From the NCBI RefSeq assembly GCF_004348725.1, contig NZ_SMKR01000056.1, forward strand, positions 1-38,922: a stretch of DNA of 38,922 nt, written 5' to 3'. The position numbers and the translations under genes are program-made. Within the stretch, counting starts at the first letter, position 1; the number at the start of each line of letters is the position of its first letter. The notes beneath the pieces are model-generated. The model saw only the letters and a program-made list of their open reading frames with translations, did not search any database and was not told where the DNA came from. Shown in pieces: positions 23,695-34,979 of the stretch. This DNA is from Kribbella turkmenica. Its GTDB lineage: Bacteria; Actinomycetota; Actinomycetes; Propionibacteriales; Kribbellaceae.

Positions 23695-24699
23695 ATGAAG
23701 AAGCTCATCAACGAACCTGGTGATGTTGTGAGTGAGGCGCTGCGGGGGATGGCGGCAGCGCATCCGGATCGGCTGCGGGTGGATCACGAGAACCGGATCG
23801 TGTACCGCAAGGACGGACCGAGGCCGGGAAAGGTGGGGCTGATCTCCGGGGGCGGCTCGGGGCACGAGCCGATGCACGGCGGGTTCGTCGGGCTCGGGAT
23901 GCTCGACGCCGCGTGCGCCGGTGAGGTGTTCACCTCCCCGGTGCCGGACCAGATGATGGCGGCGACCAGGGGGGTCGACGCCGGGGCCGGCGTGCTGCAC
24001 ATCGTGAAGAACTACACCGGCGACGTGATGAACTTCGAGATGGCCGCCGAACTGGCCGCGGCCGACGCCGGCACCGAGGTGCTGTCGGTGGTGACGAACG
24101 ACGACGTCGCCGTCCAGGACAGCCTGTACACGGCCGGCCGCCGCGGCGTCGGCGTGACCGTGCTGCTGGAGAAGATCGTCGGCGCCGCGGCCGAGGAGGG
24201 CCGCTCGCTGCAGGAGGTCGCCGACCTGGCCACGAGGGTCAACGACAACGGCCGCAGCATGGGAATGGCGCTCACCTCGTGCACCGTCCCGGCGGCGGGC
24301 AAACCGACCTTCGAGCTGGCCGACAACGAGATGGAGGTCGGCATCGGCATCCACGGCGAGCCCGGCCGGCAACGGTTGCCACTGGCACCCGCCAGTGAGA
24401 TCGCCGCCATGCTGGTCGACCCGGTCGTCGGCGACCTGCCGTACCAGCAGGGCGACGCGGTGATCGCGTTCGTCAACGGCATGGGGGGTACGCCGCTGAT
24501 CGAGTTGTACCTGATGTACAACGAGGTCGCCCAGCTCCTCGACCGGGCCGGCATCACCGTCGCCCGCTCACTGGTCGGCAACTACATCACCTCGCTGGAG
24601 ATGGCCGGCTGCTCGGTCACCCTGCTCAAGGCGGACGACGAACTGGTACGCCTCTGGGACGCCCCGGTGAACACCCCCGGCCTACGCTGGGGCGTGTGA
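23695..24699 (+). CDS. dhaK: Dihydroxyacetone kinase subunit DhaK
   Basis: This 334-residue substrate-binding subunit of PEP-dependent dihydroxyacetone kinase shows the DhaK signature [15 protein letters not shown] (52-66) and ends in the family's usual NTPGLRWG. The histidine that binds dihydroxyacetone covalently is His220, in GIGIHGEPG. The length matches the family. The ATG at 23695 has a GGGGG run just upstream. The stop TGA (24697-24699) abuts dhaL. In the known system DhaK receives phosphate from the ADP held by DhaL, which is re-phosphorylated by DhaM. The whole chain is present here. Confidence 0.96.
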   Translation: MKKLINEPGDVVSEALRGMAAAHPDRLRVDHENRIVYRKDGPRPGKVGLISGGGSGHEPMHGGFVGLGMLDAACAGEVFTSPVPDQMMAATRGVDAGAGVLHIVKNYTGDVMNFEMAAELAAADAGTEVLSVVTNDDVAVQDSLYTAGRRGVGVTVLLEKIVGAAAEEGRSLQEVADLATRVNDNGRSMGMALTSCTVPAAGKPTFELADNEMEVGIGIHGEPGRQRLPLAPASEIAAMLVDPVVGDLPYQQGDAVIAFVNGMGGTPLIELYLMYNEVAQLLDRAGITVARSLVGNYITSLEMAGCSVTLLKADDELVRLWDAPVNTPGLRWGV

Positions 24700-24701
24700 G
24701 C

Positions 24702-25325
24702 ATGGAAGTCGGCACCTTCGTCAGCTGGCTGCGCGACGCCGCGAGCACCATGCACGACAACGCGTCGTACCTGACCGGGTTGGACTCGGCGATCGGGGAC
24801 GCCGACCACGGGGCCAACATGGACCGCGGGTTCCAGGCGGTCGTCGCGTTGCTGGAGGAGAGCTCGTTCGAGTCTGTCGACGAGCTGATGAAGAAGGCCG
24901 GGATGACGCTGGTCAGCAAGGTCGGCGGGGCGAGCGGGCCGCTGTACGGCACGTTCTTCCTGCGGTTCGGGACCGCGCTGGCCGGCGTCTCGCCGATCAC
25001 CGCGGAGGCGGTCGGCGAGGCGTTCCGGGCCGGTGTCGGCGGGATCCTGCAGCGCGGGAAGGCCGAGCTCGGCGACAAGACGATGTACGACGCCTGGGCG
25101 CCGGCCCTGGACGCGTACGACGCCGCCGTCGCGGACGGATCGGATCTCGCCGGAGCCCTCACGGCGGCCGCGGAAGCGGCCGCGAAGGGCCGGGACGCGA
25201 CTGTCCCGCTGGTCGCCCGGAAGGGCCGCGCGAGCTACCTGGGTGAGCGCAGTGCCGGACACCAGGACCCTGGTGCCACCAGTACGACGCTGCTGCTCGA
25301 GTCGGCCGCCCGCACGCTGGCATGA
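24702..25325 (+). CDS. dhaL: Dihydroxyacetone kinase subunit DhaL
   Basis: This 207-residue ADP-binding subunit of the PTS-type kinase carries the metal-nucleotide motif GDADHGANMDRGF, the VGGASGPLYGTFF loop and the C-terminal ERSAGHQDPGATST motif, all diagnostic for DhaL. The start is ATG 24702; a GTG at 24696 overlaps the dhaK stop and would add two residues. It is co-transcribed with dhaK, and 42 bases separate it from the phosphotransferase fusion. Confidence 0.95.
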   Translation: MEVGTFVSWLRDAASTMHDNASYLTGLDSAIGDADHGANMDRGFQAVVALLEESSFESVDELMKKAGMTLVSKVGGASGPLYGTFFLRFGTALAGVSPITAEAVGEAFRAGVGGILQRGKAELGDKTMYDAWAPALDAYDAAVADGSDLAGALTAAAEAAAKGRDATVPLVARKGRASYLGERSAGHQDPGATSTTLLLESAARTLA

Positions 25326-25367
25326 CGGTGCCGACGGCGTCCGGCCGGGCTTCGCGGTGGTGACACG

Positions 25368-27680
25368 GTGATTGGAATCGTGGTCGTGTCCCACAGCCGT
25401 GCACTCGCGACGGCCGCCGTCGGCTTGGCCGCGGAGATGGTGGCCGAGGACAACCGTCCGGTCATCGCGGTGGCGGCCGGGCTGGACGAGACGACGTTCG
25501 GCACGGACGCGGCGGCGGTCTCCGAGGCGATCACGGCGGCCGACAGCCCGGACGGCGTACTGGTCCTGCTCGACCTGGGCAGCGCGATCCTGAGCGCCGA
25601 GCTGGCGCTGGAGTTCGTCGACCCCGAGGTCGCCGAGCGGGTGAGACTGTCGAGCGCGCCCTTGGTGGAGGGGCTGGTCGCGGCCGTGGTCACCGCGTCG
25701 ACCGGCGCCTCACTCGACGCCGTGGTGGCCGAGGCCGCCCGGGGGCTGGCAGCGAAGCAGGAGCACCTCGGTGACGCCGAGCCGGTGCAGACAACCGCAG
25801 TGGCCGCTGCCGAGCGAACCAATGAAGTTGTGGTGAGCAACGAGCATGGCCTGCACGCCCGCCCGGCGGCGCGGCTGGTCGCGGTGGTCAACGCCTTCGA
25901 CGCGACCGTCAGCCTGACCGACCTGGACACCGGCCGGGGCCCGGTCGACGCCGGCAGCCTCAGCATGGTCGCGACGCTCAACGCCCAGCAGGGCCATCGC
26001 CTCCAGGTGGGCGCCGCCGGTCCGCAGGCCGCGGAGGTGCTGGCCGCGATCTCCGACCTGGCCGCGGAGAACTTCGGCGACACGCCCGCCGAACCGACGG
26101 CCACAGCGGGAGGCTCCGGGCTCGACGTGGCGATCGGACCGGCGATCGTCGTGGACGCCGAGGTGGACCTGAGCGGCTACCGGCCCGGGGACGACGAGCC
26201 CGGCCGGCTCGACAAGGCCGTGTCCACGGCCGCCGGCGAGCTCGAGCAGCTTCGCGACCGCAGCGATGACCACGGCGGCATCTTCGACGCCCAGCTCGCA
26301 ATGCTGCGGGACCGCAAGCCCAGGGGCGAGATCGAGGCCGCGATCGCCGGTGGTACGCCGGCCGCCGCGGCGTGGAAGCAGACCTACGACCGGCTGGCCC
26401 GGACCTTCGAGGGACTGGACGACGCCTACCAGCGCGAACGCGCCCAGGACGTGCGATCGGTCCGGGACCGCGTCCTGCGGATCCTCACCGGCGACGTGAC
26501 CGCGGAAGCGACCGACGGGATCCTCGTGGTGCCCGAGCTGGACGCCGCGACGGCCGCGACCGTCGACGCCGCACGGATCGCCGGGATCGCCGTCCGTGCG
26601 GCCGGGACCACCGGTCACGGCGTGATCGTGGCGCGGTCCCGCGGGATCCCGCTGATCACCGGGATCGGCGGCGTCGACGTACCGGCGGGGGCGGTCGTGG
26701 CGTTCGACGCACGGACCGGATCCTTCGAGCTCGCGCCGGACGAGGCGACCGTACGGGCGACGATCACCGAGCGGCAGGCCGAGCGTGAACAGGCCGCCGC
26801 CCAGGCCGATCAGCCCGCGACGACGCTCGACGGCCGGACGATCGACGTCCTGGTCAACGTCGGCGCGGTGCGGGACGCGGCCGACGCACGGGGTGCCGAC
26901 GGCTCCGGCCTGGTGCGGACCGAGGTGCTTTTCGGCGACCGGCGGACCGCCCCGACCGTCGCCGAGCAGGTGGAGCGGTTCCGGGCGGTCGCGGACGCGC
27001 TGCGGGGAAAGCCGATCACGATCCGGACCTGGGACATCGGCGGGGACAAGCCGCTGCCGTTCCTGCCGCAGGACCACGAGGCGAACCCGTTCCTGGGCGA
27101 GCGCGGCCTGCGGGTGTTCCGGCGGCGGCCGCAGCTGCTCCGCGACCAACTCGAGGCGATCCGGCAGATCGCAGCGGAGACGCCGGTGCACGTGATGTTC
27201 CCGATGGTGACCACCGCCGACGAGGTCGAGTGGGCGCTGGACGAGCTCGGTTCGCGGCCGGACGGGCTGGAGGTCGGCATCATGGTCGAGGTCCCGGCCG
27301 CCGCGCTCCGCGTGGAGACCCTCGCCGTCGGCCTCGATTTCGTCAGCATCGGCACGAACGACCTCACGCAGTACACGACCGCCGCCGACCGCACCAACTC
27401 CGCGGTCGCGGCTCTCGCCGACGGCCTCGATCCCGCCGTACTGCGACTGATCGACCGGGTCGTCCGCAAGGCCGGGGTGCGGGTCGCGGTCTGCGGTGAC
27501 CTGGCCAGCGACCCGCAGAGTGCCGTCCTGCTGGCAGCCCTCGGTGTGCAGGAGTTGAGCGCCGTCGGCCCGCAGATCCCGCTGGTCAAGGCACTGCTAC
27601 GCCAGACGGACCTCACCAAGGTGCCGGATGTCCTCAACGCCCGCGATGCGGCCGAAGTACGTCAGTTGGTACGCCGGTAG
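25368..27680 (+). CDS. dhaM: DhaM-HPr-Enzyme I fusion (phosphoenolpyruvate-dependent phosphotransferase)
   Basis: A 770-residue multidomain protein that starts at GTG (25368). Domain 1 (about 1-130) is the EIIA-mannose-type DhaM domain with phosphoacceptor His9 (VVSHSRALA). Domain 2 (about 150-237) is HPr with His163 (HGLHARPAARL). Domain 3 (about 250-770) is Enzyme I with His417 (GTTGHGVIVA), the PEP-site motifs RTWDIGGDKPLPFL and GTNDLTQYTTAADR, and CGDLASDP. One polypeptide can thus carry phosphate from PEP to EI, HPr and DhaM, and on to the ADP in DhaL. E. coli DhaM has a truncated EI; this one looks full-length. The 3' end overlaps the convergent cupin gene by 19 bases. Confidence 0.93.
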   Translation: MIGIVVVSHSRALATAAVGLAAEMVAEDNRPVIAVAAGLDETTFGTDAAAVSEAITAADSPDGVLVLLDLGSAILSAELALEFVDPEVAERVRLSSAPLVEGLVAAVVTASTGASLDAVVAEAARGLAAKQEHLGDAEPVQTTAVAAAERTNEVVVSNEHGLHARPAARLVAVVNAFDATVSLTDLDTGRGPVDAGSLSMVATLNAQQGHRLQVGAAGPQAAEVLAAISDLAAENFGDTPAEPTATAGGSGLDVAIGPAIVVDAEVDLSGYRPGDDEPGRLDKAVSTAAGELEQLRDRSDDHGGIFDAQLAMLRDRKPRGEIEAAIAGGTPAAAAWKQTYDRLARTFEGLDDAYQRERAQDVRSVRDRVLRILTGDVTAEATDGILVVPELDAATAATVDAARIAGIAVRAAGTTGHGVIVARSRGIPLITGIGGVDVPAGAVVAFDARTGSFELAPDEATVRATITERQAEREQAAAQADQPATTLDGRTIDVLVNVGAVRDAADARGADGSGLVRTEVLFGDRRTAPTVAEQVERFRAVADALRGKPITIRTWDIGGDKPLPFLPQDHEANPFLGERGLRVFRRRPQLLRDQLEAIRQIAAETPVHVMFPMVTTADEVEWALDELGSRPDGLEVGIMVEVPAAALRVETLAVGLDFVSIGTNDLTQYTTAADRTNSAVAALADGLDPAVLRLIDRVVRKAGVRVAVCGDLASDPQSAVLLAALGVQELSAVGPQIPLVKALLRQTDLTKVPDVLNARDAAEVRQLVRR

Positions 27681-28315
27681 TACAGCAACTCGACCAGGTT
27701 GAAGCCGGACGTGCGGGTGTCCTTGGCGGGCAGCGTGTAGCTCTCACCGGGCTCCAGGTACGTCACGTCCGGGTTGTCCAGGTCGAGGTCGACCACCAGC
27801 GCCGGGTACGCACCCGTGTGCCACCTGTAGGACTCCCCCGCGTCCGGAGTGACGTGCTGCACGCGTACCTCGTCCTCGTCGACGACCACCTTGGCCGGGA
27901 CCTCACCGACCTGCTCGAACCCGGCGTCGGCCGGTACACCGGTGATCCCGAAGTACGGGTCGCCGGACGCCTCCTCGCCGAGGTCGAGCACCTCGATGAG
28001 GCGATTGAGGTAGAGCGCGTCGCCGTCGTTGGTGAGCATGTGCACCGGCGACACCGGCCGGTAGACCGAGCCGCCCACGGTCTCGTTGAGGTACCGCGCC
28101 GGGCTGCCGTCCAGCCAGTCCATGTGACACGGCGAGGTCGACAGGCACAGGACGACGTACGGGTTGTGGTGCAGGTGCCAGCCCTGCGCCTCACCCGGCT
28201 GCAGTGAGACCTCCCAGACCCGGACCCGCGAGTTCTTCAGCAGGACGCGGGTCCCGATCTCACCGAGGACGACCTCGGTGCCGTCCGGCGCGACGACGGT
28301 GGTGCCTGAACTCAT
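27662..28315 (-). CDS. Cupin-domain protein
   Basis: A 217-residue protein with two cupin-like halves. The first has a metal-site pattern in SLQPGEAQGWHLHHNPYVVL (two or three histidines), with SPVHMLTNDGD later. The second resembles the same fold: VTPDAGESYRWHTGAYPALV, then YLEPGESYTL. No signal peptide. Small two-domain cupins may be isomerases, dioxygenases or ligand-binding regulators, and the sequence does not decide. Its ATG (28315) overlaps the stop of a 27-codon ORF (ATGA), so it is translationally tied to the GNAT gene. It overlaps the PTS fusion gene tail to tail. Confidence 0.85.
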   Translation of the reverse strand: MSSGTTVVAPDGTEVVLGEIGTRVLLKNSRVRVWEVSLQPGEAQGWHLHHNPYVVLCLSTSPCHMDWLDGSPARYLNETVGGSVYRPVSPVHMLTNDGDALYLNRLIEVLDLGEEASGDPYFGITGVPADAGFEQVGEVPAKVVVDEDEVRVQHVTPDAGESYRWHTGAYPALVVDLDLDNPDVTYLEPGESYTLPAKDTRTSGFNLVELLYYRRTN

Positions 28316-28395
28316 CGTCGTCCTCGCTTCGCTCCGGGCGCCGATGAGGCACTAGACGGGCTGTACTGGATGATGAACTCGCTCCGCTCGTTCAT
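28312..28395 (-). CDS. 27-codon linker ORF coupled at both ends
   Basis: This frame starts at an ATG that overlaps the TGA of the GNAT gene and ends at a TGA that overlaps the ATG of the cupin gene, so both junctions are ATGA. It encodes MNERSEFIIQYSPSSASS followed by APGAKRGRR. The DNA contains two copies of a GAGCG(G/A)AGCGA-like motif, near 28322-28338 and 28380-28392. A ribosome finishing the GNAT gene could pass through it to reach the cupin gene. It may be a functional linker or an inserted short repeat that happens to keep the frame open. Confidence 0.4.
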   Translation of the reverse strand: MNERSEFIIQYSPSSASSAPGAKRGRR

Positions 28396-28949
28396 GAGTA
28401 GCTCTCCTTGTCCGGGAGATCGACGGGGCGTTCCATTGCTACACCACCGAGCAGTACGCCGTCCGGCATGGTCAGCTCGACGGTCTCGACCTCGGTGAAC
28501 CCGGAGGCCTTGTACAGCGGTACGCCGGGCAGAGTCGCCATCAGGGCGAGCTGGGTGAAGCCCTCGGCCCGGGCCGCGTCCACACAAGCCGTCAGGATCG
28601 CCCGGCCGAGCCCCCGCCGCGTCCAGTCGCTCCGGACGAACATCGCCCGGATCCGGGCCGGCTCGGTCGCCGGGTCCAGGAGTCGCTCGTCGGCGCCCGC
28701 CGTACTGGCGTTGAAGAGCTTGTTGCGCCGGCTCCAGCCGCCGCAGGCGACGACCTCGCCACCGGCTTCGTGCACGTAGTACGTGCCGTCGTCGATGAGC
28801 GCCTGGTCGAGGGTGGTGATGTGCTCGGCCGCACTGGCCGTCTGCGCGGCGTCGTAGTACGCCGGGAACAGCTCGCGCACCGAGGCACGCGCCAACTCCG
28901 CGACGGCCGATCCGTCCGTTGGCACCGCGAGCCGCAACACAGCCTCCAC
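28392..28949 (-). CDS. GNAT-family N-acetyltransferase
   Basis: A 185-residue acetyltransferase. Motif order fits the GNAT fold: strand YYVHEAGGEVVACGGWS, acetyl-CoA region FVRSDWTRRGLGRAILTACV (R/Q-x-x-G-x-G/A as RRGLGR), helix ARAEGFTQLALMAT, and GVPLYKASGF near the end. The GTG at 28949 keeps the fold start (EAVLRLAVPTDG); a second GTG three codons on is also possible. The substrate is unknown. A perfect 17-base inverted repeat lies 32 bases upstream and may control the GNAT-linker-cupin operon. Confidence 0.88.
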   Translation of the reverse strand: MEAVLRLAVPTDGSAVAELARASVRELFPAYYDAAQTASAAEHITTLDQALIDDGTYYVHEAGGEVVACGGWSRRNKLFNASTAGADERLLDPATEPARIRAMFVRSDWTRRGLGRAILTACVDAARAEGFTQLALMATLPGVPLYKASGFTEVETVELTMPDGVLLGGVAMERPVDLPDKESYS

Positions 28950-28980
28950 GCCCCACAGGCTAGTTCCGCAACACCCGCAG

Positions 28981-28997
28981 GGTGAAATGGATTCACC
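28981..28997 (-). promoter_or_regulatory. Perfect inverted repeat GGTGAA-ATGGA-TTCACC upstream of GNAT operon
   Basis: A six-base-pair perfect repeat with a five-base spacer, 32-48 bases in front of the GNAT start. It sits where an operator would block or activate transcription of the GNAT-cupin unit. No regulator is encoded next to it. Confidence 0.45.
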
Positions 28998-29008
28998 GGG
29001 TGGCGGAC

Positions 29009-29029
29009 ACCACGCCCGGCGGACGTGGT
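29009..29029 (-). terminator. Hairpin ACCACG-N9-CGTGGT after DUF1707 gene
   Basis: A six-base-pair perfect stem starts 25 bases beyond the stop of the DUF1707 gene and lies ahead of the GNAT operon on the same strand. There is no T run. It may separate the two transcripts. Confidence 0.4.
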
Positions 29030-29053
29030 TCGCGCCGGGCGCTCCCGTCGGTC

Positions 29054-29539
29054 TCAGGATCGGCGGGACCGCTTGCCCTTCCCGGCCGCCCAGCGGTAGG
29101 CGACGAAGGTCCAGAGCAGGGCGGGCAGGCCGAAGGCCGCGGCCGCCAGCTCGCGGCCGAAGACCAGGAACACCAGGCCGGTCAGCACGAAGGGCACCGC
29201 CAGCCAGACCGCGCCGGCGAACGCCGCCCACCGCCAGCGGCTCGGCCTCCGTTGCCCGGGCGGGTACAGCGAAGGTGCCGGCAGTCCGGCGAAGATCGGC
29301 TGCAGGTCGCCGTGGGTGACGGCGCCGTTCAGCCGGTCCACCCGCCGGTGCAGCTCGTCCTCGTCCAGCCGTCCGATCGCGAACTGCTCGGCCAGTTCGT
29401 CGGTGCAGATCCGGCGTTCCTCGTCGGTCAGCCGGATGTTCGCCATCCGGCGCCGCGCAGCCACCAGCCGGGCCTCCTGCCCGGCCGCTGCCGCAAGGCC
29501 CATCAGCTCACCCGGTTTGACCGGCCGCCGCTCCGCCAT
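29054..29539 (-). CDS. DUF1707 (SHOCT-like) membrane protein
   Basis: A 161-residue protein. Residues about 35-85 form the actinobacterial DUF1707 domain: RLTDEERRICTDELAEQFAI, then GRLDEDELHRRVDRLNGA, and the trailing THGDLQPIFAGLP. Two hydrophobic segments follow (about 103-130 and 133-150), then a basic tail (GKGKRSRRS), so it is probably a small inner-membrane protein with a cytoplasmic N-terminus. The family's function is unknown; such domains are often fused to regulators or to membrane modules. It sits between the GNAT operon and purL, facing the same way as both. Confidence 0.88.
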   Translation of the reverse strand: MAERRPVKPGELMGLAAAAGQEARLVAARRRMANIRLTDEERRICTDELAEQFAIGRLDEDELHRRVDRLNGAVTHGDLQPIFAGLPAPSLYPPGQRRPSRWRWAAFAGAVWLAVPFVLTGLVFLVFGRELAAAAFGLPALLWTFVAYRWAAGKGKRSRRS

Positions 29540-29604
29540 CCCTCACCTCACTCGTCCCCTTCGAGTGTGCCAGACGAAGCGGCAGGCCCAAGGCCGGCCA
29601 GGAA

Positions 29605-31878
<2,274 letters not shown>

Positions 31879-31879
31879 G

Positions 31880-33934
31880 TTAGGACTCCTGCACTAGGTG
31901 GGACTCAGGTGAAACGGTAGTGGGCTGCTCGGCGGCCACCAGGTGGGCCACCAGCAGTGGAAGGGTGAACCCGGTCATGATCGCGGGCAGCGCCACACCG
32001 GAGTCGTTGATCAACATGCCGACCAGGCCGCAGGCCGACAGCGCGAGCAGGGTCGGCCGGACCATCGGCAGGCTGGTGTGAAAGGCCCGGTACGCCGGAA
32101 ACGGCACTCGGCCCGGCAACACGGTGGCCAGCATCGCCAGCACCACACCGGCCAGCATCGCCCATCCGGACCAGCCGTCGAAGAACTGCACAGCCATCTG
32201 GCCCTTCCGGATCAGCACGTCGCTCACCTCGCCGTCCAGCAACCTGGCGAAGAACGTGCCGAAGTGACTGCGCTGGTCCTCCGGCCGCAGGTAGTCGAGG
32301 AAGGCGACCGCGGTCACCGCCAGCACACCGGCCACACCCACACCGAGCAGTGCGCGCCAGGAGATGGTGCCGCGCCAGGTCAGCCAGGCCAGCAGCAGCA
32401 CTGCGGGCGTCAGCGCGAGGATGCCGCCGAAGTCCGTCCCCCAGCCGGGCCGGCCGTCCACGACGATGGCGGCACCGCCGATGGCGAGCACTGCGAGGGC
32501 AGCGTGCTTCCGGTTCGTCTCGACCAGCTTCTGCGCCGCCCACCCGGCCGTGACGAGCGCAGCGACCGCGAGCGTGGCGAAGGTCGAGTTGCCGAAGCCG
32601 TAGAACCGCCCACCGATCACTGGCCCGTCGGCGAACATGCTGCCGAACTGGAGCGGCGTCCCCAGAACACCGTCCACGAGCAGAATCGAGTACGCCGCCA
32701 GCGCGATCCCGAGGAACGCCCAGCGTTCGAGAACGACCTGAGCCACGGCGGCCAGCGCCGCGCTGATCCCGAGGACCACGCAGTACAACGAAAGGGCCGG
32801 CGCGGGCCACCGCCACCACAGGGTCACCGTGGACAGGAAGACCGCAATGAAGAAGCCGCCCTGCGTCAGCAGCGTGAAGACGAACGTACGGCGCGACAGC
32901 GGACTGCGGGTGATCACGAACCAGGCCAGCGCGATCAGTTCCGCGGCCAGGATCGTCAGTGCGGTCGCGAAGAGCATCGGCCGCGGCTGCTCGAACCGCT
33001 CGTTCGTATCCAGCCGCTCCTCGATCACGGCGGCAGCATCGGTGTGAAGGCCGCCGGTGAAGTGGATCTCGTTGCCGTCCAGCGGTCCCGGCTTCTCGGC
33101 TCCGGCCGGATCCACCGCTTTCGCCCCGCCGCGCAGCACAGTGGCGGTGATGTCGGTGAGCTGGATCAGACCGGACCTGCGGGTCGAGTCACTGGTCAGC
33201 CAGCGTGGTCGGTCGTCCGGTGGCAGTTGCAGCGCGACCAGCGGCTCCTGATGAGCGCCGGCCGTCTCCTGGCTGATCCCGACCAGCAGCACCCAACCGT
33301 CGGCCGCGCGGGCCTGCGTGACCAGGTCGGCGACCTGTCGACGAGCCTCCTCCCGGCCTTCCCGGAGCGGTAGCGCACCGGCGTCGACGAACGCGTCACC
33401 GCAGTCGGTGCTCGCAAGCCGGGCCGCGTCGAAGTCGGGCTGCCAGTTCGAGACCGAGCCGTCCGGCTTCGCGACCGCGATCGCCGCGCCCGGCCCGAAC
33501 CCGCACACCCGGTCACGACTCGCGCCAAGGCGGCCGATGGGTGCGCCGGTGTGGTGCTCCGCCTGGCGGTCGACGTACGTCTGCCAGTCGGCGACCTGGC
33601 CGCCGGATACCGCGGGCAGATCGCCGCACGGCTGGTCGGCCACGCTGCCCCAGGCACGGGTGCCCGCACTGATCGTCAGCCAGCCGTCGACTGGGCACGT
33701 GTGCGGTCCGGCCGTCTTCACCGTGATCGAGCCGACGTGCGACTGGTTCACCAGGGCGGTCAGCTCGGGCGACGCCTTGACGTCGTTCCACGTCAGCCCG
33801 GGGACGCCGATCACCACCACCTTGGCCAGCAGGTCACTCGGCTGGGCGGCCGCCGTACCGGCGGTGACCGAGAGGACCGCCACAGTGAGGAAGAGAGTGC
33901 GGACCAGCAGGCGCCGCACCCCGATCGACTTCAT
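31880..33934 (-). CDS. Polytopic membrane protein with extracellular N-terminal domain, between purQ and purL
   Basis: A 684-residue protein. A signal peptide ([20 protein letters not shown]) leads to an outer domain (about 31-315) with six cysteines (Cys80, 103, 144, 178 among them) and alkaline-phosphatase-superfamily-like traits ([34 protein letters not shown]), but I see no complete metal-site set. About ten helices follow (320-670), with [12 protein letters not shown] (442-453), [19 protein letters not shown] and an ending [13 protein letters not shown]. Similar proteins occur in actinobacteria without a known function. The ATG at 33934 overlaps the purQ stop (TGATG), and its TAA is one base from the purL start, so it is embedded in the purine operon. 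Confidence 0.85.
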   Translation of the reverse strand: MKSIGVRRLLVRTLFLTVAVLSVTAGTAAAQPSDLLAKVVVIGVPGLTWNDVKASPELTALVNQSHVGSITVKTAGPHTCPVDGWLTISAGTRAWGSVADQPCGDLPAVSGGQVADWQTYVDRQAEHHTGAPIGRLGASRDRVCGFGPGAAIAVAKPDGSVSNWQPDFDAARLASTDCGDAFVDAGALPLREGREEARRQVADLVTQARAADGWVLLVGISQETAGAHQEPLVALQLPPDDRPRWLTSDSTRRSGLIQLTDITATVLRGGAKAVDPAGAEKPGPLDGNEIHFTGGLHTDAAAVIEERLDTNERFEQPRPMLFATALTILAAELIALAWFVITRSPLSRRTFVFTLLTQGGFFIAVFLSTVTLWWRWPAPALSLYCVVLGISAALAAVAQVVLERWAFLGIALAAYSILLVDGVLGTPLQFGSMFADGPVIGGRFYGFGNSTFATLAVAALVTAGWAAQKLVETNRKHAALAVLAIGGAAIVVDGRPGWGTDFGGILALTPAVLLLAWLTWRGTISWRALLGVGVAGVLAVTAVAFLDYLRPEDQRSHFGTFFARLLDGEVSDVLIRKGQMAVQFFDGWSGWAMLAGVVLAMLATVLPGRVPFPAYRAFHTSLPMVRPTLLALSACGLVGMLINDSGVALPAIMTGFTLPLLVAHLVAAEQPTTVSPESHLVQES

Positions 33935-34605
33935 CAGGAGGCGACGACGGCCTTCAGCACCGAGGTGAAGAAGCCCAGGCCGTCGGTGGTCGGGCCGGTG
34001 AGGGTCTCGACGCAGTGCTCCGGGTGCGGCATCAGGCCGACCACGTTGCCGCGGGCGTTCGTGATGCCGGCGATGTCCCGGTACGAACCGTTCGGGTTCA
34101 CGCCCAGATAGCGGGCGACGACCAGGCCCTCGCCCTCCAGCCGGTCCAGCGTGGGCTCGTCGGCGACGAACGAGCCGTCCTGGTTCTTCACCACGATGGT
34201 GATCTCGTGGTTGGAGTCGTAGTCGGACGTCCACGCGGTGCGGTTGTTCTCGATCCGCAGCGGCTGGTCCTTGCAGAGGAACTTGCGGTGGTGGTTCTTG
34301 ATCAGCGCGCCGGGCAGCAGGTGCGACTCGCACAGCACCTGGAAGCCGTTGCAGATGCCGAGCACCGGGAGACCTTCGCCGGCCTTGCTGATGATGGTCT
34401 CCATCACCGGGGCGAACCGCGAGATCGCGCCGGCGCGCAGGTAGTCGCCGTACGAGAACCCGCCGGGCAGGACGACCGCGTCCACGCCGTGCAGGTCCGC
34501 GTCGGCGTGCCAGAGGGCCACCGGCTCGGCGCCGGCGACCGCCGCGGCCCGCCGGGCGTCGGCGTCGTCCAGCGAGCCCGGGAAGGTGACGACCCCGATC
34601 TTCAT
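33934..34605 (-). CDS. purQ: Phosphoribosylformylglycinamidine synthase glutaminase subunit PurQ
   Basis: A 223-residue class-I glutamine amidotransferase that supplies ammonia to PurL. The oxyanion strand is [16 protein letters not shown], the nucleophile elbow is [12 protein letters not shown] with Cys at the centre, and the His-Glu pair is in MPHPEHCVE. Length and order match PurQ. Its ATG (34605) overlaps the purS stop (ATGA), and its TGA overlaps the next start. Confidence 0.98.
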   Translation of the reverse strand: MKIGVVTFPGSLDDADARRAAAVAGAEPVALWHADADLHGVDAVVLPGGFSYGDYLRAGAISRFAPVMETIISKAGEGLPVLGICNGFQVLCESHLLPGALIKNHHRKFLCKDQPLRIENNRTAWTSDYDSNHEITIVVKNQDGSFVADEPTLDRLEGEGLVVARYLGVNPNGSYRDIAGITNARGNVVGLMPHPEHCVETLTGPTTDGLGFFTSVLKAVVAS

Positions 34606-34856
34606 CGGGCGTCGCTCTCGACGTGCAAGCTGTAGTCCTCGATCACCGGGTTGGCCAGCAGCGTGTCGGCGGCCTTGCGGATCTCGGCGACCCGCTCCTC
34701 GGTCGCCTCGCCGTCCAGGGTGATCTCGAACCGCTTGCCCTGACGGACGTCGGCCACGCCGTCGAAGCCGAGCCGACCGAACGCGCCGTGCACCGCCTTG
34801 CCCTGCGGGTCGAGGATCTCGGGCTTGAGCATGACGTCGACGACAACGCGAGCCAC
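34602..34856 (-). CDS. purS: Phosphoribosylformylglycinamidine synthase subunit PurS
   Basis: An 84-residue small subunit that bridges PurL and PurQ. The fold signature [18 protein letters not shown], the central [16 protein letters not shown] and the acidic-aromatic end [10 protein letters not shown] are diagnostic. The GTG at 34856 has GGAG seven bases upstream; the longer frame to 34925 has no support. It begins the purSQ-X-L operon. The 120-base gap to padR must hold the divergent promoters. No riboswitch is seen. Confidence 0.96.
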   Translation of the reverse strand: MARVVVDVMLKPEILDPQGKAVHGAFGRLGFDGVADVRQGKRFEITLDGEATEERVAEIRKAADTLLANPVIEDYSLHVESDAR

Positions 34857-34943
34857 TGACTTACTCCAGGTCTCGTTCCGGGGTGACGGCTGAATCCTAC
34901 CGACCGGACCCCAGAACCTCGGCATCGGCCGGAACTCGAACTA

Positions 34944-34973
34944 TTCACTCAGTACATACACGCGGTGTATAGT
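34944..34973 (+). promoter_or_regulatory. padR promoter with overlapping perfect operator ATACAC-GCG-GTGTAT
   Basis: A perfect 15-base inverted repeat (34956-34970) lies between a -35-like TTCACT (34944-34949) and a -10 TATAGT (34968-34973) spaced 18 bases apart, and overlaps the -10. Transcription from this -10 would start about 34980, which is the A of the padR ATG. PadR regulators commonly bind such repeats in their own promoters. Confidence 0.75.
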
Positions 34974-34979
34974 CGACTC

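Noticed and set aside
34857-34943. Riboswitch or attenuator upstream of purS
   Set aside because: The leader is short and I could not find a guanine- or PRPP-type aptamer core.
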